Shown: positions 9,146 to 19,113, numbered from the stretch's first letter. The stretch: DNA of 64,000 nt from Flavobacterium agri (GCF_013401995.1 NZ_JACBJI010000003.1:124001-188000), one strand, 5' to 3'. Numbers and translations: made by a program. The notes: generated by a model from the sequence alone, not told the origin.

Positions 9146-9970
9146 ATGTCAGTTAGAAAATTAAAACCTATTACCCCGGGCCAGCGATTTAGAGTTGTGA
9201 ATAGCTTTGACACTATTACAACTGATAAGCCGGAGCGCTCTTTGCTAGCACCGATAAAAAAGTCCGGAGGTAGAAATAGTCAAGGAAAAATGACCATGCG
9301 TTATACAGGCGGTGGTCACAAGAAAAGGTATCGTATGATCGACTTCCAACGCACTAAAGCAGGAATTCCTGCTACTGTGAAGTCTATCGAGTACGATCCG
9401 AACAGAACTGCGTTCATCGCTTTGTTGGCTTACGCCGATGGTGCCAAAACGTATGTAATTGCTCAAAACGGATTGCAAGTTGGTCAGACGGTAATGTCTG
9501 GCGAGAACGCGCAGCCGGAAATCGGAAACACATTGCCACTTAGCAAAATTCCTCTAGGTACGGTTATCTCTTGTATCGAATTGCGTCCGGGTCAAGGAGC
9601 GGTTATCGCTCGTTCGGCTGGAACATTCGCACAGTTGATGGCTCGTGACGGAAAATACGCTACGATCAAAATGCCTTCAGGAGAGACTCGTTTGATTCTT
9701 TTGACTTGTTCGGCTACGATTGGTGCAGTTTCCAATTCAGATCACCAATTGGTCGTTTCAGGTAAGGCTGGACGTTCACGTTGGTTGGGCCGTCGTCCTC
9801 GTACGAGACCAGTTGCCATGAACCCTGTTGATCACCCGATGGGTGGTGGTGAAGGACGCTCTTCTGGAGGTCACCCACGCTCACGTAAAGGTCTTCCGGC
9901 TAAAGGTTACAGAACTCGTGCTAAGGCTAATCCGAGCAATAAGTATATTGTAGAACGCAGAAAGAAATAA
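9146..9970 (+). CDS. rplB: Large subunit ribosomal protein L2
   Basis: The 274-residue protein is needed for subunit association and peptidyl transfer. The C-terminal [12 protein letters not shown] segment holds the conserved functional histidine. The second His of the E. coli version (DHPHGG) is Met here. The RSSGGHPRS tail is typical. Confidence 0.98.
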   Translation: MSVRKLKPITPGQRFRVVNSFDTITTDKPERSLLAPIKKSGGRNSQGKMTMRYTGGGHKKRYRMIDFQRTKAGIPATVKSIEYDPNRTAFIALLAYADGAKTYVIAQNGLQVGQTVMSGENAQPEIGNTLPLSKIPLGTVISCIELRPGQGAVIARSAGTFAQLMARDGKYATIKMPSGETRLILLTCSATIGAVSNSDHQLVVSGKAGRSRWLGRRPRTRPVAMNPVDHPMGGGEGRSSGGHPRSRKGLPAKGYRTRAKANPSNKYIVERRKK

Positions 9971-9976
9971 TAAGAC

Positions 9977-10255
9977 ATGGCACGTTCATTAAAAAAGGGA
10001 CCTTTCGTTCACTATAAATTAGAAAAGAAAGTTCTTGAAAACGTAGAAAAAGGTGGAAAAGGAGTTGTGAAGACTTGGTCTCGCGCTTCAATGATCACTC
10101 CAGACTTCGTTGGACAGACTATCGCCGTACACAATGGTCGTCAATTCGTTCCGGTTTATGTTACCGAGAACATGGTTGGCCATAAACTAGGAGAATTTTC
10201 GCCTACCCGCTCATTCCGCGGTCACGCAGGTGCTAAAAATAAAGGTAAAAAATAA
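9977..10255 (+). CDS. rpsS: Small subunit ribosomal protein S19
   Basis: The 92-residue protein of the 30S head lies close to the A-site tRNA. The family signature [17 protein letters not shown] at the start and [14 protein letters not shown] near the end are present. The gaps to rplB and rplV are 6 bases each. Confidence 0.98.
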   Translation: MARSLKKGPFVHYKLEKKVLENVEKGGKGVVKTWSRASMITPDFVGQTIAVHNGRQFVPVYVTENMVGHKLGEFSPTRSFRGHAGAKNKGKK

Positions 10256-10261
10256 GAAGTC

Positions 10262-10675
10262 ATGGGAGTTCGTAAAAGAGAAAGAGCAGAAGCTATCAAA
10301 GAAGCCAACAAGTCGTTGGCCTTTGGAAAACTGAACAATTGCCCTACTTCACCTCGCAAAATGCGCTTGGTTGCTGACTTGGTTAGAGGCCAAAAGGTAG
10401 GTCATGCATTGAACATCTTGAGATTCAGCCAAAAAGAGGCGTCTCGCAAGCTTGAGAAACTGGTTCGTTCGGTACTTGCCAACTGGCAGGCAAAGAACCC
10501 AGATGCAAGCATGGAGGATGCAGGCTTGTTCATCAAGGAGATCCGCGTAGACGGCGGGATGATGTTGAAAAGACTTCGTCCGGCTCCACAGGGTCGTGCA
10601 CACAGAATTAGAAAACGTTCCAACCACGTAACTGTTGTTTTGGGACAAACCGATAACACACAAGTTAATTCATAA
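10262..10675 (+). CDS. rplV: Large subunit ribosomal protein L22
   Basis: The 137-residue protein contacts all 23S rRNA domains and its beta-hairpin lines the exit tunnel near the macrolide site ([19 protein letters not shown]). It has about 20 extra N-terminal residues compared with the 110-residue E. coli protein, a basic extension before the core motif [14 protein letters not shown]. Confidence 0.97.
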   Translation: MGVRKRERAEAIKEANKSLAFGKLNNCPTSPRKMRLVADLVRGQKVGHALNILRFSQKEASRKLEKLVRSVLANWQAKNPDASMEDAGLFIKEIRVDGGMMLKRLRPAPQGRAHRIRKRSNHVTVVLGQTDNTQVNS

Positions 10676-10681
10676 GTAAGC

Positions 10682-11446
10682 ATGGGACAAAAGACTAATC
10701 CAATTGGGAATCGCCTTGGAATTATCAGAGGTTGGGATTCAAACTGGTACGGAGGAAACGATTACGGCGATAAACTAGCCGAGGATCACAAAATCCGTAA
10801 GTACGTTCATGCTCGCTTGAGTAAAGCTAGTGTGTCTAAAGTGATCATCGAGAGAACTTTGAAGCTTGTAACCGTTACTATCACCACTGCACGTCCTGGT
10901 ATCATCATCGGGAAAGGCGGCCAGGAGGTAGACAAGTTGAAAGAAGAGCTTAAGAAGATTACCGACAAGGAAGTTCAGATCAATATCTTTGAGATCAAAC
11001 GTCCGGAACTAGATGCTTTCTTGGTTGCATCAAGCATCGCCCGTCAAATCGAGAGCCGTATTTCTTACAGAAGAGCTATCAAAATGGCTATTGCTGCCTC
11101 TATGCGTATGAACGCGGAAGGTATCAAAGTTATGATCTCTGGTCGTTTGAACGGTGCAGAAATGGCGCGTTCCGAGAACTTCAAAGAAGGTCGTATTCCA
11201 TTGTCAACTTTCAGAGCCGACATTGATTATGCTTTGGCGGAAGCTCACACAACCTACGGTCGTATGGGTATCAAGGTTTGGATTATGAAAGGCGAGGTTT
11301 ACGGAAAGAGAGATCTTTCTCCGCTTGTTGGAATGGATAAGCAGAAATCTGGTGGAAAAGGCGGAGACGCCCCGCGTGGAGATCGCAAGTCTAACGACCG
11401 CAGAGGAGGAGACAACAAATCAGGAGGTCCTCGTAAAAGAAAGTAA
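10682..11446 (+). CDS. rpsC: Small subunit ribosomal protein S3
   Basis: The 254-residue protein is part of the mRNA entry channel and its helicase activity. The KH domain GxxG is visible in [14 protein letters not shown], and the C-terminal domain in [28 protein letters not shown] was read through. The last 35 or so residues form a Gly-, Lys- and Arg-rich tail longer than in E. coli (233 residues). Confidence 0.98.
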   Translation: MGQKTNPIGNRLGIIRGWDSNWYGGNDYGDKLAEDHKIRKYVHARLSKASVSKVIIERTLKLVTVTITTARPGIIIGKGGQEVDKLKEELKKITDKEVQINIFEIKRPELDAFLVASSIARQIESRISYRRAIKMAIAASMRMNAEGIKVMISGRLNGAEMARSENFKEGRIPLSTFRADIDYALAEAHTTYGRMGIKVWIMKGEVYGKRDLSPLVGMDKQKSGGKGGDAPRGDRKSNDRRGGDNKSGGPRKRK

Positions 11447-11469
11447 TTAACTTAAGGTAAAGTAGAAAA

Positions 11470-11895
11470 ATGTTACAGCCGAAAAGAACCAAGTACCGCA
11501 AGGTACAGAAAGGCAGAATGAAAGGTCTTTCCCAAAGAGGGCATGAACTTTCTAACGGTATGTTCGGAATCAAGTCAGTACACGAAACAGGAATGTTCCT
11601 GACTTCACGCCAAATCGAGGCTGCCCGTATCGCGGCAACCCGTTACATGAAACGTGAAGGACAGTTGTGGATCAAGATTTTCCCGGATAAACCAATCACC
11701 AAGAAACCTCTTGAGGTACGTATGGGTAAAGGTAAAGGTGCCGTTGAATATTGGGCAGCCGTTGTCAAACCCGGAAGAATCATGTTCGAAGTCGGAGGAG
11801 TTCCTTTGTCAGTTGCGAAAGAGGCTTTGCGCCTTGCAGCCCAAAAGCTTCCGGTTAAGACTAAATTTGTTGTAGCAAGGGATTTCGAAGCTTAA
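11470..11895 (+). CDS. rplP: Large subunit ribosomal protein L16
   Basis: The 141-residue protein helps position the A-site tRNA on the 50S subunit. [16 protein letters not shown] at the start and the central [11 protein letters not shown] loop are diagnostic. It lies between rpsC and rpmC with gaps of 23 and 18 bases. Confidence 0.98.
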   Translation: MLQPKRTKYRKVQKGRMKGLSQRGHELSNGMFGIKSVHETGMFLTSRQIEAARIAATRYMKREGQLWIKIFPDKPITKKPLEVRMGKGKGAVEYWAAVVKPGRIMFEVGGVPLSVAKEALRLAAQKLPVKTKFVVARDFEA

Positions 11896-11913
11896 TCTTA
11901 ATCTGTAGAAAAA

Positions 11914-12105
11914 ATGAAACAATCTGAAATTAAAGATCTTTCTGCAGAGCAATTGCAGGAAAAGCTCAACGAATCAAAGAAATCTTACGCCGAATTGACT
12001 TCAGCGCACGCGATTTCCCCTATTGCGAACCCGCTTCAAATCAGAAGCCTCAGAAGAACAGTTGCAAGACTTCACACTGAGATCGCTAAAAGAGCACAAC
12101 AATAA
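11914..12105 (+). CDS. rpmC: Large subunit ribosomal protein L29
   Basis: This 63-residue helical protein lies at the tunnel exit beside L23. The start MKQSEIKDLSAEQLQEKL and the RSLRRTVARLHTE segment fit the family. Length is the same as in E. coli. Confidence 0.95.
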   Translation: MKQSEIKDLSAEQLQEKLNESKKSYAELTSAHAISPIANPLQIRSLRRTVARLHTEIAKRAQQ

Positions 12106-12117
12106 TCTGCCCGAAAG

Positions 12118-12378
12118 ATGGAAGAAAAAAGAAATTTAAGAAAAGAAAGAATCGGTGTTGTTACGTCAAACAAAATGGACAAGTCCATCGTTGTGGCGCA
12201 AACTACGAAAGTAAAACACCCATTATACGGTAAGTTCGTGTTGAAGACTAAAAAGTATCACGCACACGACGAGAAAAATGACTGCAACGTTGGTGACACC
12301 GTACGTATCTCTGAGACACGTCCTTTGTCTAAAACGAAATGCTGGAGATTAGTTGAAATCATTGAAAGAGCGAAGTAA
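12118..12378 (+). CDS. rpsQ: Small subunit ribosomal protein S17
   Basis: The 86-residue primary 16S rRNA-binding protein has an OB fold. The motifs [16 protein letters not shown] and [20 protein letters not shown] identify it. It is separated from rplN by 2 bases. Confidence 0.97.
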   Translation: MEEKRNLRKERIGVVTSNKMDKSIVVAQTTKVKHPLYGKFVLKTKKYHAHDEKNDCNVGDTVRISETRPLSKTKCWRLVEIIERAK

Positions 12379-12380
12379 TT

Positions 12381-12749
12381 ATGGTACAACAGGAATCAAG
12401 ATTAAAAGTAGCAGACAACACAGGAGCGAAAGAAGTTCTTACAATCCGTGTTCTGGGTGGAACGAAACGTCGTTACGCCTCTGTCGGAGATAAGATCGTA
12501 GTTTCGATTAAGGATGCCACTCCAAACGGAAACGTGAAGAAAGGTGCCGTATCGACTGCAGTTGTTGTACGTACCAAAAAAGAGGTGAGAAGAGCCGACG
12601 GTTCTTACATCCGTTTCGACGATAACGCTTGTGTTCTTTTGAACGCAGCGGGCGAAATGAGAGGAACCCGTGTTTTTGGTCCGGTTGCAAGAGAACTTCG
12701 TGAGAAACAATTCATGAAAATCGTTTCACTGGCACCTGAAGTGCTTTAA
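12381..12749 (+). CDS. rplN: Large subunit ribosomal protein L14
   Basis: The 122-residue protein forms an intersubunit bridge and is the binding surface for the silencing factor RsfS in other bacteria. [19 protein letters not shown] at the start and [14 protein letters not shown] near the end are canonical. Confidence 0.98.
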
Positions 12750-12757
12750 TTATTTTA

Positions 12758-13075
12758 ATGATGACAAAGCTAAAAATTAAATCAGGAGATATCGTTCGCG
12801 TTATCGCAGGTGACCACAAAGGTTCTGAAGGCAAAGTCGTTCGCGTGTACCGTGAGAAAAACAAAGCGGTTGTTGAAGGCGTGAACATGGTGTCTAAGCA
12901 CACGAAGCCTAGCGCGAAAAACCCACAGGGCGGTATCGTGAAAAAAGAAGCTCCTATCCACGTGTCTAACCTTGCTTTGGTTGACGCTAAGACGAAATCG
13001 ACTACTAAAGTAGGTTTCCGTATGGAAGGAGACAAAAAAGTCCGTTTTTCTAAAAAATCTAATCAGGTAATCTAA
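12758..13075 (+). CDS. rplX: Large subunit ribosomal protein L24
   Basis: This 105-residue KOW-domain protein starts 50S assembly. The KOW motif [20 protein letters not shown] lies near the start, and [18 protein letters not shown] is the family loop. Two adjacent ATG codons (12758 and 12761) could serve as start; the first is given. Confidence 0.96.
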   Translation: MMTKLKIKSGDIVRVIAGDHKGSEGKVVRVYREKNKAVVEGVNMVSKHTKPSAKNPQGGIVKKEAPIHVSNLALVDAKTKSTTKVGFRMEGDKKVRFSKKSNQVI

Positions 13076-13077
13076 TC

Positions 13078-13629
13078 ATGGCTTATATCCCAAGACTAAA
13101 ACAGGAATACAAAGACCGCGTTGTCTCTGCCCTGAAAGAAGAATTCGGTTATAAAAACGTAATGCAAGTTCCTAAACTTGAGAAAATCGTTTTGAGCCGT
13201 GGAGTAGGAGCTGCCGTTTCCGACAAGAAATTGATCGATTACGCAGTAGAAGAACTTACAAAAATCACTGGTCAAAAAGCAGTTTCCACTATCTCTAAGA
13301 AAGACGTTGCTTCTTTCAAATTGAGAAAAGGGATGCCGATTGGAGCCAAAGTGACTTTGCGCGGAGAGCGTATGTATGAATTCCTTGATCGTTTGATCAC
13401 TGCCGCTTTGCCACGTGTACGTGACTTCAACGGTATCAACGCTACAGGATTCGACGGCCGCGGAAACTATAACCTCGGTGTTACTGAGCAGATCATCTTC
13501 CCTGAAATCGACATCGACAAGGTGAACAAGATTTCGGGTATGGATATCACTTTCGTGACTTCTGCCAACACAGACAAAGAGGCTAAATCACTTTTGGCTG
13601 AACTAGGTTTACCATTTAAAAAGAACTAA
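13078..13629 (+). CDS. rplE: Large subunit ribosomal protein L5
   Basis: The 183-residue 5S rRNA-binding protein contacts the P-site tRNA. Recognisable segments are [35 protein letters not shown] and [21 protein letters not shown]. It lies 2 bases after rplX and 5 bases before rpsN. Confidence 0.98.
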   Translation: MAYIPRLKQEYKDRVVSALKEEFGYKNVMQVPKLEKIVLSRGVGAAVSDKKLIDYAVEELTKITGQKAVSTISKKDVASFKLRKGMPIGAKVTLRGERMYEFLDRLITAALPRVRDFNGINATGFDGRGNYNLGVTEQIIFPEIDIDKVNKISGMDITFVTSANTDKEAKSLLAELGLPFKKN

Positions 13630-13634
13630 AAGAC

Positions 13635-13904
13635 ATGGCTAAAGAATCAATGAAAGCCCGTGAGGTGAAGCGTCAAAAGACGGTCGAGAAATATGCAGAA
13701 AAACGTAAAGCTTTGATAGAAGCTGGAGATTACGTAGGTTTGCAAAAATTACCGAGAAACGCTTCGCCAGTTCGTTTGCATAATCGTTGCAAATTGACCG
13801 GAAGACCAAGAGGTTACATGCGTCAATTTGGTATTTCGCGTGTGACATTTCGTGAGATGGCAAATGCAGGTTTGATCCCAGGTGTGAAGAAAGCCAGCTG
13901 GTAA
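13635..13904 (+). CDS. rpsN: Small subunit ribosomal protein S14 (zinc-free type)
   Basis: The 89-residue protein of the 30S head ends in the family signature around [19 protein letters not shown] and [11 protein letters not shown]. It has no CxxC pairs, so it is the zinc-independent form. The next gene, rpsH, is 132 bases away, the largest gap in the operon, and that gap contains two RNA hairpins. Confidence 0.97.
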   Translation: MAKESMKAREVKRQKTVEKYAEKRKALIEAGDYVGLQKLPRNASPVRLHNRCKLTGRPRGYMRQFGISRVTFREMANAGLIPGVKKASW

Positions 13905-13911
13905 TTTGTTA

Positions 13912-13956
13912 AAAATTTCCTTTTGAAGTGAGTAAAATCCTACAAAAGGAAATTTT
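13912..13956 (+). other. 14-bp perfect hairpin between rpsN and rpsH
   Basis: The arms at 13912-13925 and 13943-13956 are fully complementary with a 17-base loop. A T-rich stretch (ATATTTTT) follows 3-10 bases later. It begins 8 bases after the rpsN stop. It may be an attenuator, a processing site or an mRNA stabiliser. Confidence 0.7.
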
Positions 13957-13980
13957 AACATATTTTTAACGAGTTTAATT

Positions 13981-14022
13981 GGTTACAGGTTTGTCAGTGT
14001 GGTGCTGCCAAATACCATAACC
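13981..14022 (+). promoter_or_regulatory. Nested stem-loop just upstream of rpsH (candidate autoregulatory site)
   Basis: Three stacked stems can form: GGTTA (13981-13985) with TAACC (14018-14022), GGTTTG (13988-13993) with CAAATACC (14009-14016, two-base bulge), and CAG with CTG around a seven-base loop. The structure ends 14 bases before the S8 start codon. S8 regulates its own operon in E. coli, so an S8 target is a reasonable but unproved guess. Confidence 0.45.
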
Positions 14023-14036
14023 GCAATTTTATAATA

Positions 14037-14435
14037 ATGTATACAGATCCAATCGCGGACTACCTAACACGTGTCCGTAACGCTGTGGCCGCAAACCACA
14101 AAGTGGTGGAAATCCCTGCTTCTAAAATGAAGAAGGAAATCACCAAGATTTTGTTCGATCAAGGTTATATCTTGAGCTACAAATTCGAGGATGACAAAGT
14201 TCAGGGAACCATCAAGATCGCGCTTAAGTACGACAAAGACACTAAAGAGCCGGTCATCAAGGATATCCAAAGAATCAGTAAACCAGGTCTACGTAAGTAC
14301 GCAGGTGCTTCAAACCTTCCTCGCATCCTCAATGGGTTGGGTATCGCGATCGTTTCCACTTCAAGAGGTCTTATGACTGGTAAACAAGCGAAACAGCTTA
14401 ATGTTGGTGGCGAGGTAATTTGTTACGTATACTAA
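14037..14435 (+). CDS. rpsH: Small subunit ribosomal protein S8
   Basis: The 132-residue protein binds helix 21 of 16S rRNA and organises the central domain. [13 protein letters not shown] at the start and the C-terminal [17 protein letters not shown] segment ([23 protein letters not shown]) identify it. It is preceded by an unusual structured gap, unlike any other gene in the operon except rpsD. Confidence 0.98.
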   Translation: MYTDPIADYLTRVRNAVAANHKVVEIPASKMKKEITKILFDQGYILSYKFEDDKVQGTIKIALKYDKDTKEPVIKDIQRISKPGLRKYAGASNLPRILNGLGIAIVSTSRGLMTGKQAKQLNVGGEVICYVY

Positions 14436-14454
14436 TCTTAAATCCGGAAGAAAG

Positions 14455-14997
14455 ATGTCAAGAATAGGTAAAAATCCAATCGCTATCCCATCGGGAGTTA
14501 CGGTTGACGTAGCAAACAACGTAGTTACGGTAAAAGGAAAAATGGGTCAGCTTTCTCAAGATTTCGCCGATATTTCGGTAAAAATCGAAGAAGGGCAAGT
14601 AATCGTTGAGCGTTCTGCTGACGATAAAGACCAACGTTCAAAACACGGTTTGTACCGCGCTTTGATCAATAACATGATCACCGGAGTCTCTACAGGGTTC
14701 ACAAAAGAACTTGAATTGGTAGGGGTAGGTTACAGGGCTTCAAACGCTGGCCAGAAATTGGACTTGGCGCTTGGTTTCTCTCACAACATCGTGATGGATA
14801 TCGCTCCTGAAGTTAAAGTTGAAACAGTTTCTGAAAAAGGTAAGAACCCGATCATCAAGCTTACGTCTCATGACAAACAGCTTTTGGGTGCAGTAGCGGC
14901 GAAAATCCGTGGATTCCGTCGTCCGGAGCCTTACAAAGGAAAAGGTATCAAGTTCGTAGGTGAAGTATTGAGAAGAAAAGCAGGTAAATCAGCTTAA
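14455..14997 (+). CDS. rplF: Large subunit ribosomal protein L6
   Basis: The 180-residue protein lies near the sarcin-ricin loop and factor-binding site. It begins [14 protein letters not shown] and ends with the family motif [16 protein letters not shown]. Two tandem similar domains make up the fold. Confidence 0.98.
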   Translation: MSRIGKNPIAIPSGVTVDVANNVVTVKGKMGQLSQDFADISVKIEEGQVIVERSADDKDQRSKHGLYRALINNMITGVSTGFTKELELVGVGYRASNAGQKLDLALGFSHNIVMDIAPEVKVETVSEKGKNPIIKLTSHDKQLLGAVAAKIRGFRRPEPYKGKGIKFVGEVLRRKAGKSA

Positions 14998-15008
14998 TAA
15001 GTAAAATT

Positions 15009-15362
15009 ATGTCATTAACAAAATCTGAGAGAAGACAAAGGATCAAGTTCAGAATCAGGAAGATTGTGAACGGAACTGCCGCAAAACCTAGACTTTCCGT
15101 GTTCAGAAGCAACAAAGAAATCTATGTTCAGTTGATCGACGACGTGAATGGTGTGACTTTACTGGCTGCATCATCCCGCGATAAAGGTTTCGACACGAAA
15201 GGAACGGCTATTGAAGTAGCTGCTGCCGTTGGTAAAGTCGTTGCCGAGAAAGCTCAAAAGGCAGGTATTACAGAAGTTACTTTCGACCGCGGAGGAAACT
15301 TGTACCATGGCCGTATTAAATCACTAGCAGAAGGCGCAAGAGAAGCCGGGCTTAAATTCTAA
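15009..15362 (+). CDS. rplR: Large subunit ribosomal protein L18
   Basis: The 117-residue 5S rRNA-binding protein has the motif [20 protein letters not shown] and the C-terminal [24 protein letters not shown]. Length matches E. coli L18. Confidence 0.98.
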   Translation: MSLTKSERRQRIKFRIRKIVNGTAAKPRLSVFRSNKEIYVQLIDDVNGVTLLAASSRDKGFDTKGTAIEVAAAVGKVVAEKAQKAGITEVTFDRGGNLYHGRIKSLAEGAREAGLKF

Positions 15363-15368
15363 GAGATC

Positions 15369-15893
15369 ATGTATCATACATACAAAAACGTAGAAATTGT
15401 AAAGCCAAGCGGACTTGAATTGAAAGACCGTCTGGTAGCTGTTAATCGTGTTACCAAAGTAACTAAAGGTGGACGTGCTTTCGGGTTCTCTGCTATTGTA
15501 GTTGTTGGAGATGAGAACGGTGTTGTAGGGCACGGTTTGGGTAAATCTAAAGACGTTTCTGAAGCAATCGCGAAAGCGGTGGAAGATGCTAAGAAAAACT
15601 TGGTGAAAATCCCATTGGCCGGACAATCTGTTCCACACGAGCAAAAAGGAAAATTTGGTGGTGCACGCGTGTTTTTGATGCCAGCGTCTCACGGTACAGG
15701 AGTTATCGCCGGTGGTGCGGTACGTGCGGTACTTGAGTCGGTTGGTGTACACGATGTATTGTCAAAATCACAAGGATCATCTAACCCTCACAACGTGGTT
15801 AAAGCGACTTTCGACGCTTTGCTTCAGATGAGAAGCGCGCACACAGTTGCAAAACAACGCGGTGTATCGCTTGAGAAAGTGTTTAAAGGTTAA
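15369..15893 (+). CDS. rpsE: Small subunit ribosomal protein S5
   Basis: The 174-residue protein is important for translational accuracy and the mRNA entry pore. The N-terminal double-stranded RNA-binding domain carries [24 protein letters not shown]. The C-terminal domain carries [23 protein letters not shown]. Confidence 0.98.
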   Translation: MYHTYKNVEIVKPSGLELKDRLVAVNRVTKVTKGGRAFGFSAIVVVGDENGVVGHGLGKSKDVSEAIAKAVEDAKKNLVKIPLAGQSVPHEQKGKFGGARVFLMPASHGTGVIAGGAVRAVLESVGVHDVLSKSQGSSNPHNVVKATFDALLQMRSAHTVAKQRGVSLEKVFKG

Positions 15894-15904
15894 TAACAGG
15901 AATC

Positions 15905-16087
15905 ATGGCAAAACTAGTAGTAAAACAAGTTAGAAGTCAAATCAACTGCCCGCTTACTCAAAAAAGAGGTCTCATCGCTTTGGGACTTAAAAGAGTAGGT
16001 CAAGTTGTGGAGCACGAGTCAAATCCTGCTATCCTTGGGATGATAAACAAAGTTAAACACTTGGTTTCCGTAGAGGAATCAAAATAA
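15905..16087 (+). CDS. rpmD: Large subunit ribosomal protein L30
   Basis: This 60-residue protein has the family core ALGLKRVGQVVEHE. L30 is not present in all bacteria. Here it lies in its usual place between rpsE and rplO. Confidence 0.95.
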   Translation: MAKLVVKQVRSQINCPLTQKRGLIALGLKRVGQVVEHESNPAILGMINKVKHLVSVEESK

Positions 16088-16097
16088 CACCACTGTT

Positions 16098-16550
16098 ATG
16101 AATCTAAGTAATTTGCAGCCTGCTGAAGGCTCAACTCATAATCAGAATAAGCGCGTAGGTCGCGGTGAAGGTTCCGGAAAAGGCGGAACTGCTGCACGTG
16201 GTCACAAAGGAGCCAAGTCTCGTTCGGGTTACTCCCGCAAGATTGGTTTCGAAGGTGGACAGATGCCATTGCAACGCCGTGTGCCTAAGTTCGGTTTCAA
16301 GAACATCAACCGTGTGGAGTATCAAGGTGTGAACCTTGACACGCTTCAGGCTTTGGTAGACAACAACATCGTTACGGATGCCGTAGATTTCACTACGTTC
16401 GTAACCAACCGTTTGGCTACTAAGAACGAAGTTGTGAAAATCCTTGGAAGAGGTGAATTGAAAGCAAAACTTAAAGTAAGCGCTCATAAATTTACTGCTG
16501 CCGCTAAAGCTGCTATCGAAGCTGCTGGTGGTGAAGCTGTAGAACTGTAA
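16098..16550 (+). CDS. rplO: Large subunit ribosomal protein L15
   Basis: The 150-residue late-assembly protein of the 50S subunit starts with NLSNLQPAEGSTHNQNKR. It contains the Gly- and Arg-rich extension GRGEGSGKGGTAARGHKG and GFEGGQMPLQRRVPKFGF. secY follows 13 bases later. Confidence 0.98.
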   Translation: MNLSNLQPAEGSTHNQNKRVGRGEGSGKGGTAARGHKGAKSRSGYSRKIGFEGGQMPLQRRVPKFGFKNINRVEYQGVNLDTLQALVDNNIVTDAVDFTTFVTNRLATKNEVVKILGRGELKAKLKVSAHKFTAAAKAAIEAAGGEAVEL

Positions 16551-16563
16551 TCAATCTGGCACG

Positions 16564-17901
16564 ATGAAGAATTTTTTTGAATCACTAGCTAACGTCTGGA
16601 AAATCGACGAACTCCGCAACCGCATCACATTCACGTTGTTGTTGCTTTTGGTTTACCGATTCGGTGCGCACGTAACCCTTCCGGGAATCGACGCAACGGC
16701 TCTTGACGGTCTAGCAGGCCAGACAGAAAAAGGTATCGGATCGATCATTGATATGTTCACGGGAGGTGCTTTCTCTAAAGCGTCTGTGTTTGCACTCGGG
16801 ATCATGCCGTACATTTCTGCCTCTATCGTGGTTCAGTTGATGGGAATCGCTATTCCTTATCTTCAGAAACTACAAAAAGAAGGCGAAAGTGGACGCAAGA
16901 AACTCAACCAGATCACACGTTGGTTGACTATCCTGATCACGTTCGTACAAGGTCCTGGTTATATCTATAACTTGTACCGTACGTTGCCGTCGCACGCATT
17001 CCTTATGGGATTTGACTCATTCTCTTTCCTTTTCTCATCGGTTCTTATCCTTACCACAGGTACCATCTTCGCGATGTGGCTTGGTGAGAAGATTACCGAC
17101 AAAGGAATCGGAAACGGTATTTCCCTGTTGATCATGGTGGGTATCCTTGCGCGTTTGCCACAGGCATTCGTTCAGGAATTCACTTCCAGAATCACGAACA
17201 ACAATGGTGGACCGATGATCCTTGTCATTGAAATCATCGTATGGTTGCTTGTCATCATCGCTTGTGTACTCTTGGTTATGGCGGTTCGCCGTATTCCGGT
17301 ACAATATGCAAGAAGAACGGTTTCAGGCGAGTTCGAACAGGACGGAAACCGTCAGTGGATCCCGTTGAAGCTCAATGCTGCAGGCGTTATGCCGATCATC
17401 TTCGCCCAAGCGATCATGTTCATCCCGGCTGCGTTGGCAGGACTTTCACAGTCTGAGACTTCACAATCCATTGCAGGAGCGTTCAGTAACATGTTCGGTT
17501 TGTGGTACAACCTCGTATTCGGTTTATTGATCGTATTGTTTACGTATTTCTACACCGCAATCACGGTTCCTACCAACAAAATGGCCGATGATTTGAAAAG
17601 AAGTGGCGGTTTCATCCCAGGCGTTCGTCCGGGTCAGGAAACGTCCGATTTTCTTGATCACATCATGTCATTGATTACTTTCCCGGGTTCTTTATTCCTT
17701 GCTTTGATCGCGATTTTCCCTGCGATTCTGGTAAGCGTGCTGGATGTTCAGCAAGCCTGGGCAATGTTCTTCGGAGGTACTTCGTTGATCATCATGGTAG
17801 GTGTCGCTATCGATACCATCCAACAAATCAACTCGTACTTGCTGAACAAACATTATGACGGTTTGATGAAAAGCGGTAAAAATAGAAAAGCGGTAGCTTA
17901 A
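16564..17901 (+). CDS. secY: Preprotein translocase subunit SecY
   Basis: The 445-residue protein forms the channel of the Sec translocon in the inner membrane. Ten hydrophobic segments can be read. Typical sequences include [15 protein letters not shown], the cytoplasmic loop with [10 protein letters not shown] and the C-terminal [13 protein letters not shown]. Length equals that of E. coli SecY (443). It is co-transcribed with the ribosomal genes, and infA follows 4 bases later. Confidence 0.98.
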   Translation: MKNFFESLANVWKIDELRNRITFTLLLLLVYRFGAHVTLPGIDATALDGLAGQTEKGIGSIIDMFTGGAFSKASVFALGIMPYISASIVVQLMGIAIPYLQKLQKEGESGRKKLNQITRWLTILITFVQGPGYIYNLYRTLPSHAFLMGFDSFSFLFSSVLILTTGTIFAMWLGEKITDKGIGNGISLLIMVGILARLPQAFVQEFTSRITNNNGGPMILVIEIIVWLLVIIACVLLVMAVRRIPVQYARRTVSGEFEQDGNRQWIPLKLNAAGVMPIIFAQAIMFIPAALAGLSQSETSQSIAGAFSNMFGLWYNLVFGLLIVLFTYFYTAITVPTNKMADDLKRSGGFIPGVRPGQETSDFLDHIMSLITFPGSLFLALIAIFPAILVSVLDVQQAWAMFFGGTSLIIMVGVAIDTIQQINSYLLNKHYDGLMKSGKNRKAVA

Positions 17902-17905
17902 TTTT

Positions 17906-18121
17906 ATGGCGAAACAATCAGCAATAGAACAGGACGGATCAATCATCGAGGCATTGTCGAATGCGATGTTCCGTGTCGAATTAGAAAACGGTCACATCGT
18001 TATCGCACACATCTCGGGTAAAATGCGCATGCACTACATCAAGTTGCTTCCGGGCGACAAGGTGAAACTCGAAATGAGCCCGTACGATTTGTCCAAAGCA
18101 AGAATAACTTATAGATACTAA
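17906..18121 (+). CDS. infA: Translation initiation factor IF-1
   Basis: This 71-residue OB-fold factor occupies the A site during initiation. The sequence from [19 protein letters not shown] to [13 protein letters not shown] is near-canonical. It sits between secY and rpmJ, the usual bacterial position. Confidence 0.97.
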   Translation: MAKQSAIEQDGSIIEALSNAMFRVELENGHIVIAHISGKMRMHYIKLLPGDKVKLEMSPYDLSKARITYRY

Positions 18122-18135
18122 TAGCTACTTGAGAT

Positions 18136-18252
18136 ATGAAAGTAAGAGCATCAGTTAAGAAAAGAAGCGCAGAGTGCATCATTGTGCGCAGAAAAGGAAG
18201 ATTATACGTAATCAACAAAAAGAATCCTAGATTCAAACAAAGACAAGGTTAA
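18136..18252 (+). CDS. rpmJ: Large subunit ribosomal protein L36 (zinc-ligand-free)
   Basis: The 38-residue protein begins [14 protein letters not shown] and ends NPRFKQRQG. It starts 14 bases after the infA stop and ends 2 bases before rpsM. The classical zinc ligands (Cys11, Cys14, Cys27, His33) are reduced to a single Cys14; the other positions are Ser, Asn and Phe. It therefore belongs to the zinc-independent class of L36. Confidence 0.95.
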
Positions 18253-18254
18253 TT

Positions 18255-18629
18255 ATGGCAAGAATAGCAGGGGTAGACATCCCAAAAAACAAGAGAGGCG
18301 TTATCGCTTTGACCTATATCTTCGGTATCGGTAAAAGTCGTGCGCAAGAGATCCTGGCTAAAGCCGGAGTTAGCGAAGACTTGAAAGTTCAAGAATGGAA
18401 CGACGACCAGATCGGAGCGATCCGTGATGCCGTTTCTTACTACAAGATCGAAGGTGAACTTCGTTCTGAAACGTCTTTGAACATCAAACGTTTGATGGAT
18501 ATCGGTTGTTACCGCGGCATCCGTCACAGAGCAGGACTTCCGCTCCGTGGCCAACGCACGAAAAACAACTCACGTACGAGAAAAGGTAAGCGTAAAACTG
18601 TTGCTAACAAGAAGAAGGCAACCAAATAA
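18255..18629 (+). CDS. rpsM: Small subunit ribosomal protein S13
   Basis: The 124-residue protein of the 30S head forms bridges to the 50S subunit and touches the P-site t[28 protein letters not shown] at the start and [22 protein letters not shown] near the end are typical. Confidence 0.98.
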   Translation: MARIAGVDIPKNKRGVIALTYIFGIGKSRAQEILAKAGVSEDLKVQEWNDDQIGAIRDAVSYYKIEGELRSETSLNIKRLMDIGCYRGIRHRAGLPLRGQRTKNNSRTRKGKRKTVANKKKATK

Positions 18630-18638
18630 TAAGTAGAA

Positions 18639-19022
18639 ATGGCTAAAGCAACAGCAAAAAAACGTAAAGTCATAGTAGAATCTACTGGCGAGGCTCACGT
18701 AAGTGCTACTTTCAACAACATCATCATTTCTTTGACAAACAAGAAAGGTGAAGTTATTTCTTGGTCTTCTGCAGGAAAAATGGGTTTCCGCGGATCTAAG
18801 AAAAACACTCCTTATGCCGCTCAGATGGCAGCTGAAGATTGCAGCAAAGTTGCAATGGAAGCAGGATTGAAGAAAGTGAAAGTGTATGTAAAAGGACCAG
18901 GAAACGGACGTGAGTCTGCAATCCGTTCTTTGCATAACTCAGGAATTGAAGTTACAGAGATCATCGACGTAACACCAATGCCGCACAACGGTTGTCGTCC
19001 TCCAAAGAGACGTCGCGTTTAA
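18639..19022 (+). CDS. rpsK: Small subunit ribosomal protein S11
   Basis: The 127-residue platform protein near the E site has the family segments [17 protein letters not shown] and the C-terminal [18 protein letters not shown]. The 91-base gap to rpsD contains a strong alternative RNA structure. Confidence 0.98.
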   Translation: MAKATAKKRKVIVESTGEAHVSATFNNIIISLTNKKGEVISWSSAGKMGFRGSKKNTPYAAQMAAEDCSKVAMEAGLKKVKVYVKGPGNGRESAIRSLHNSGIEVTEIIDVTPMPHNGCRPPKRRRV

Positions 19023-19040
19023 TTTTATCGAGTATTAAGT

Positions 19041-19100
19041 ATAACCGGAACGCGCAAAAGGTTATCGAAGGATTTGACCTGAATTCATAACCGCGCTTCC
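19041..19100 (+). promoter_or_regulatory. Competing stem-loops in the rpsK-rpsD gap (candidate S4 leader)
   Basis: GGTTAT at 19060-19065 can pair with either of two identical ATAACC words, at 19041-19046 or at 19087-19092. The second pairing extends through GCGC (19052-19055 with 19093-19096) and GGAA (19047-19050 with TTCC 19097-19100), with small bulges. The element ends 13 bases before the S4 start codon. S4 is an autogenous regulator in several phyla, which makes an S4-responsive switch plausible. Confidence 0.5.
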
Positions 19101-19113
19101 AAAATTTTTTAAA

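Noticed and set aside
14000..14020. A promoter for the S8-L17 half, with TTG at 13991-13993 and TACCATAA 19 bases later
   Set aside because: The -7 word lacks TTTG. The spacing is right but the match is too weak to annotate, and the same bases form a better RNA stem.
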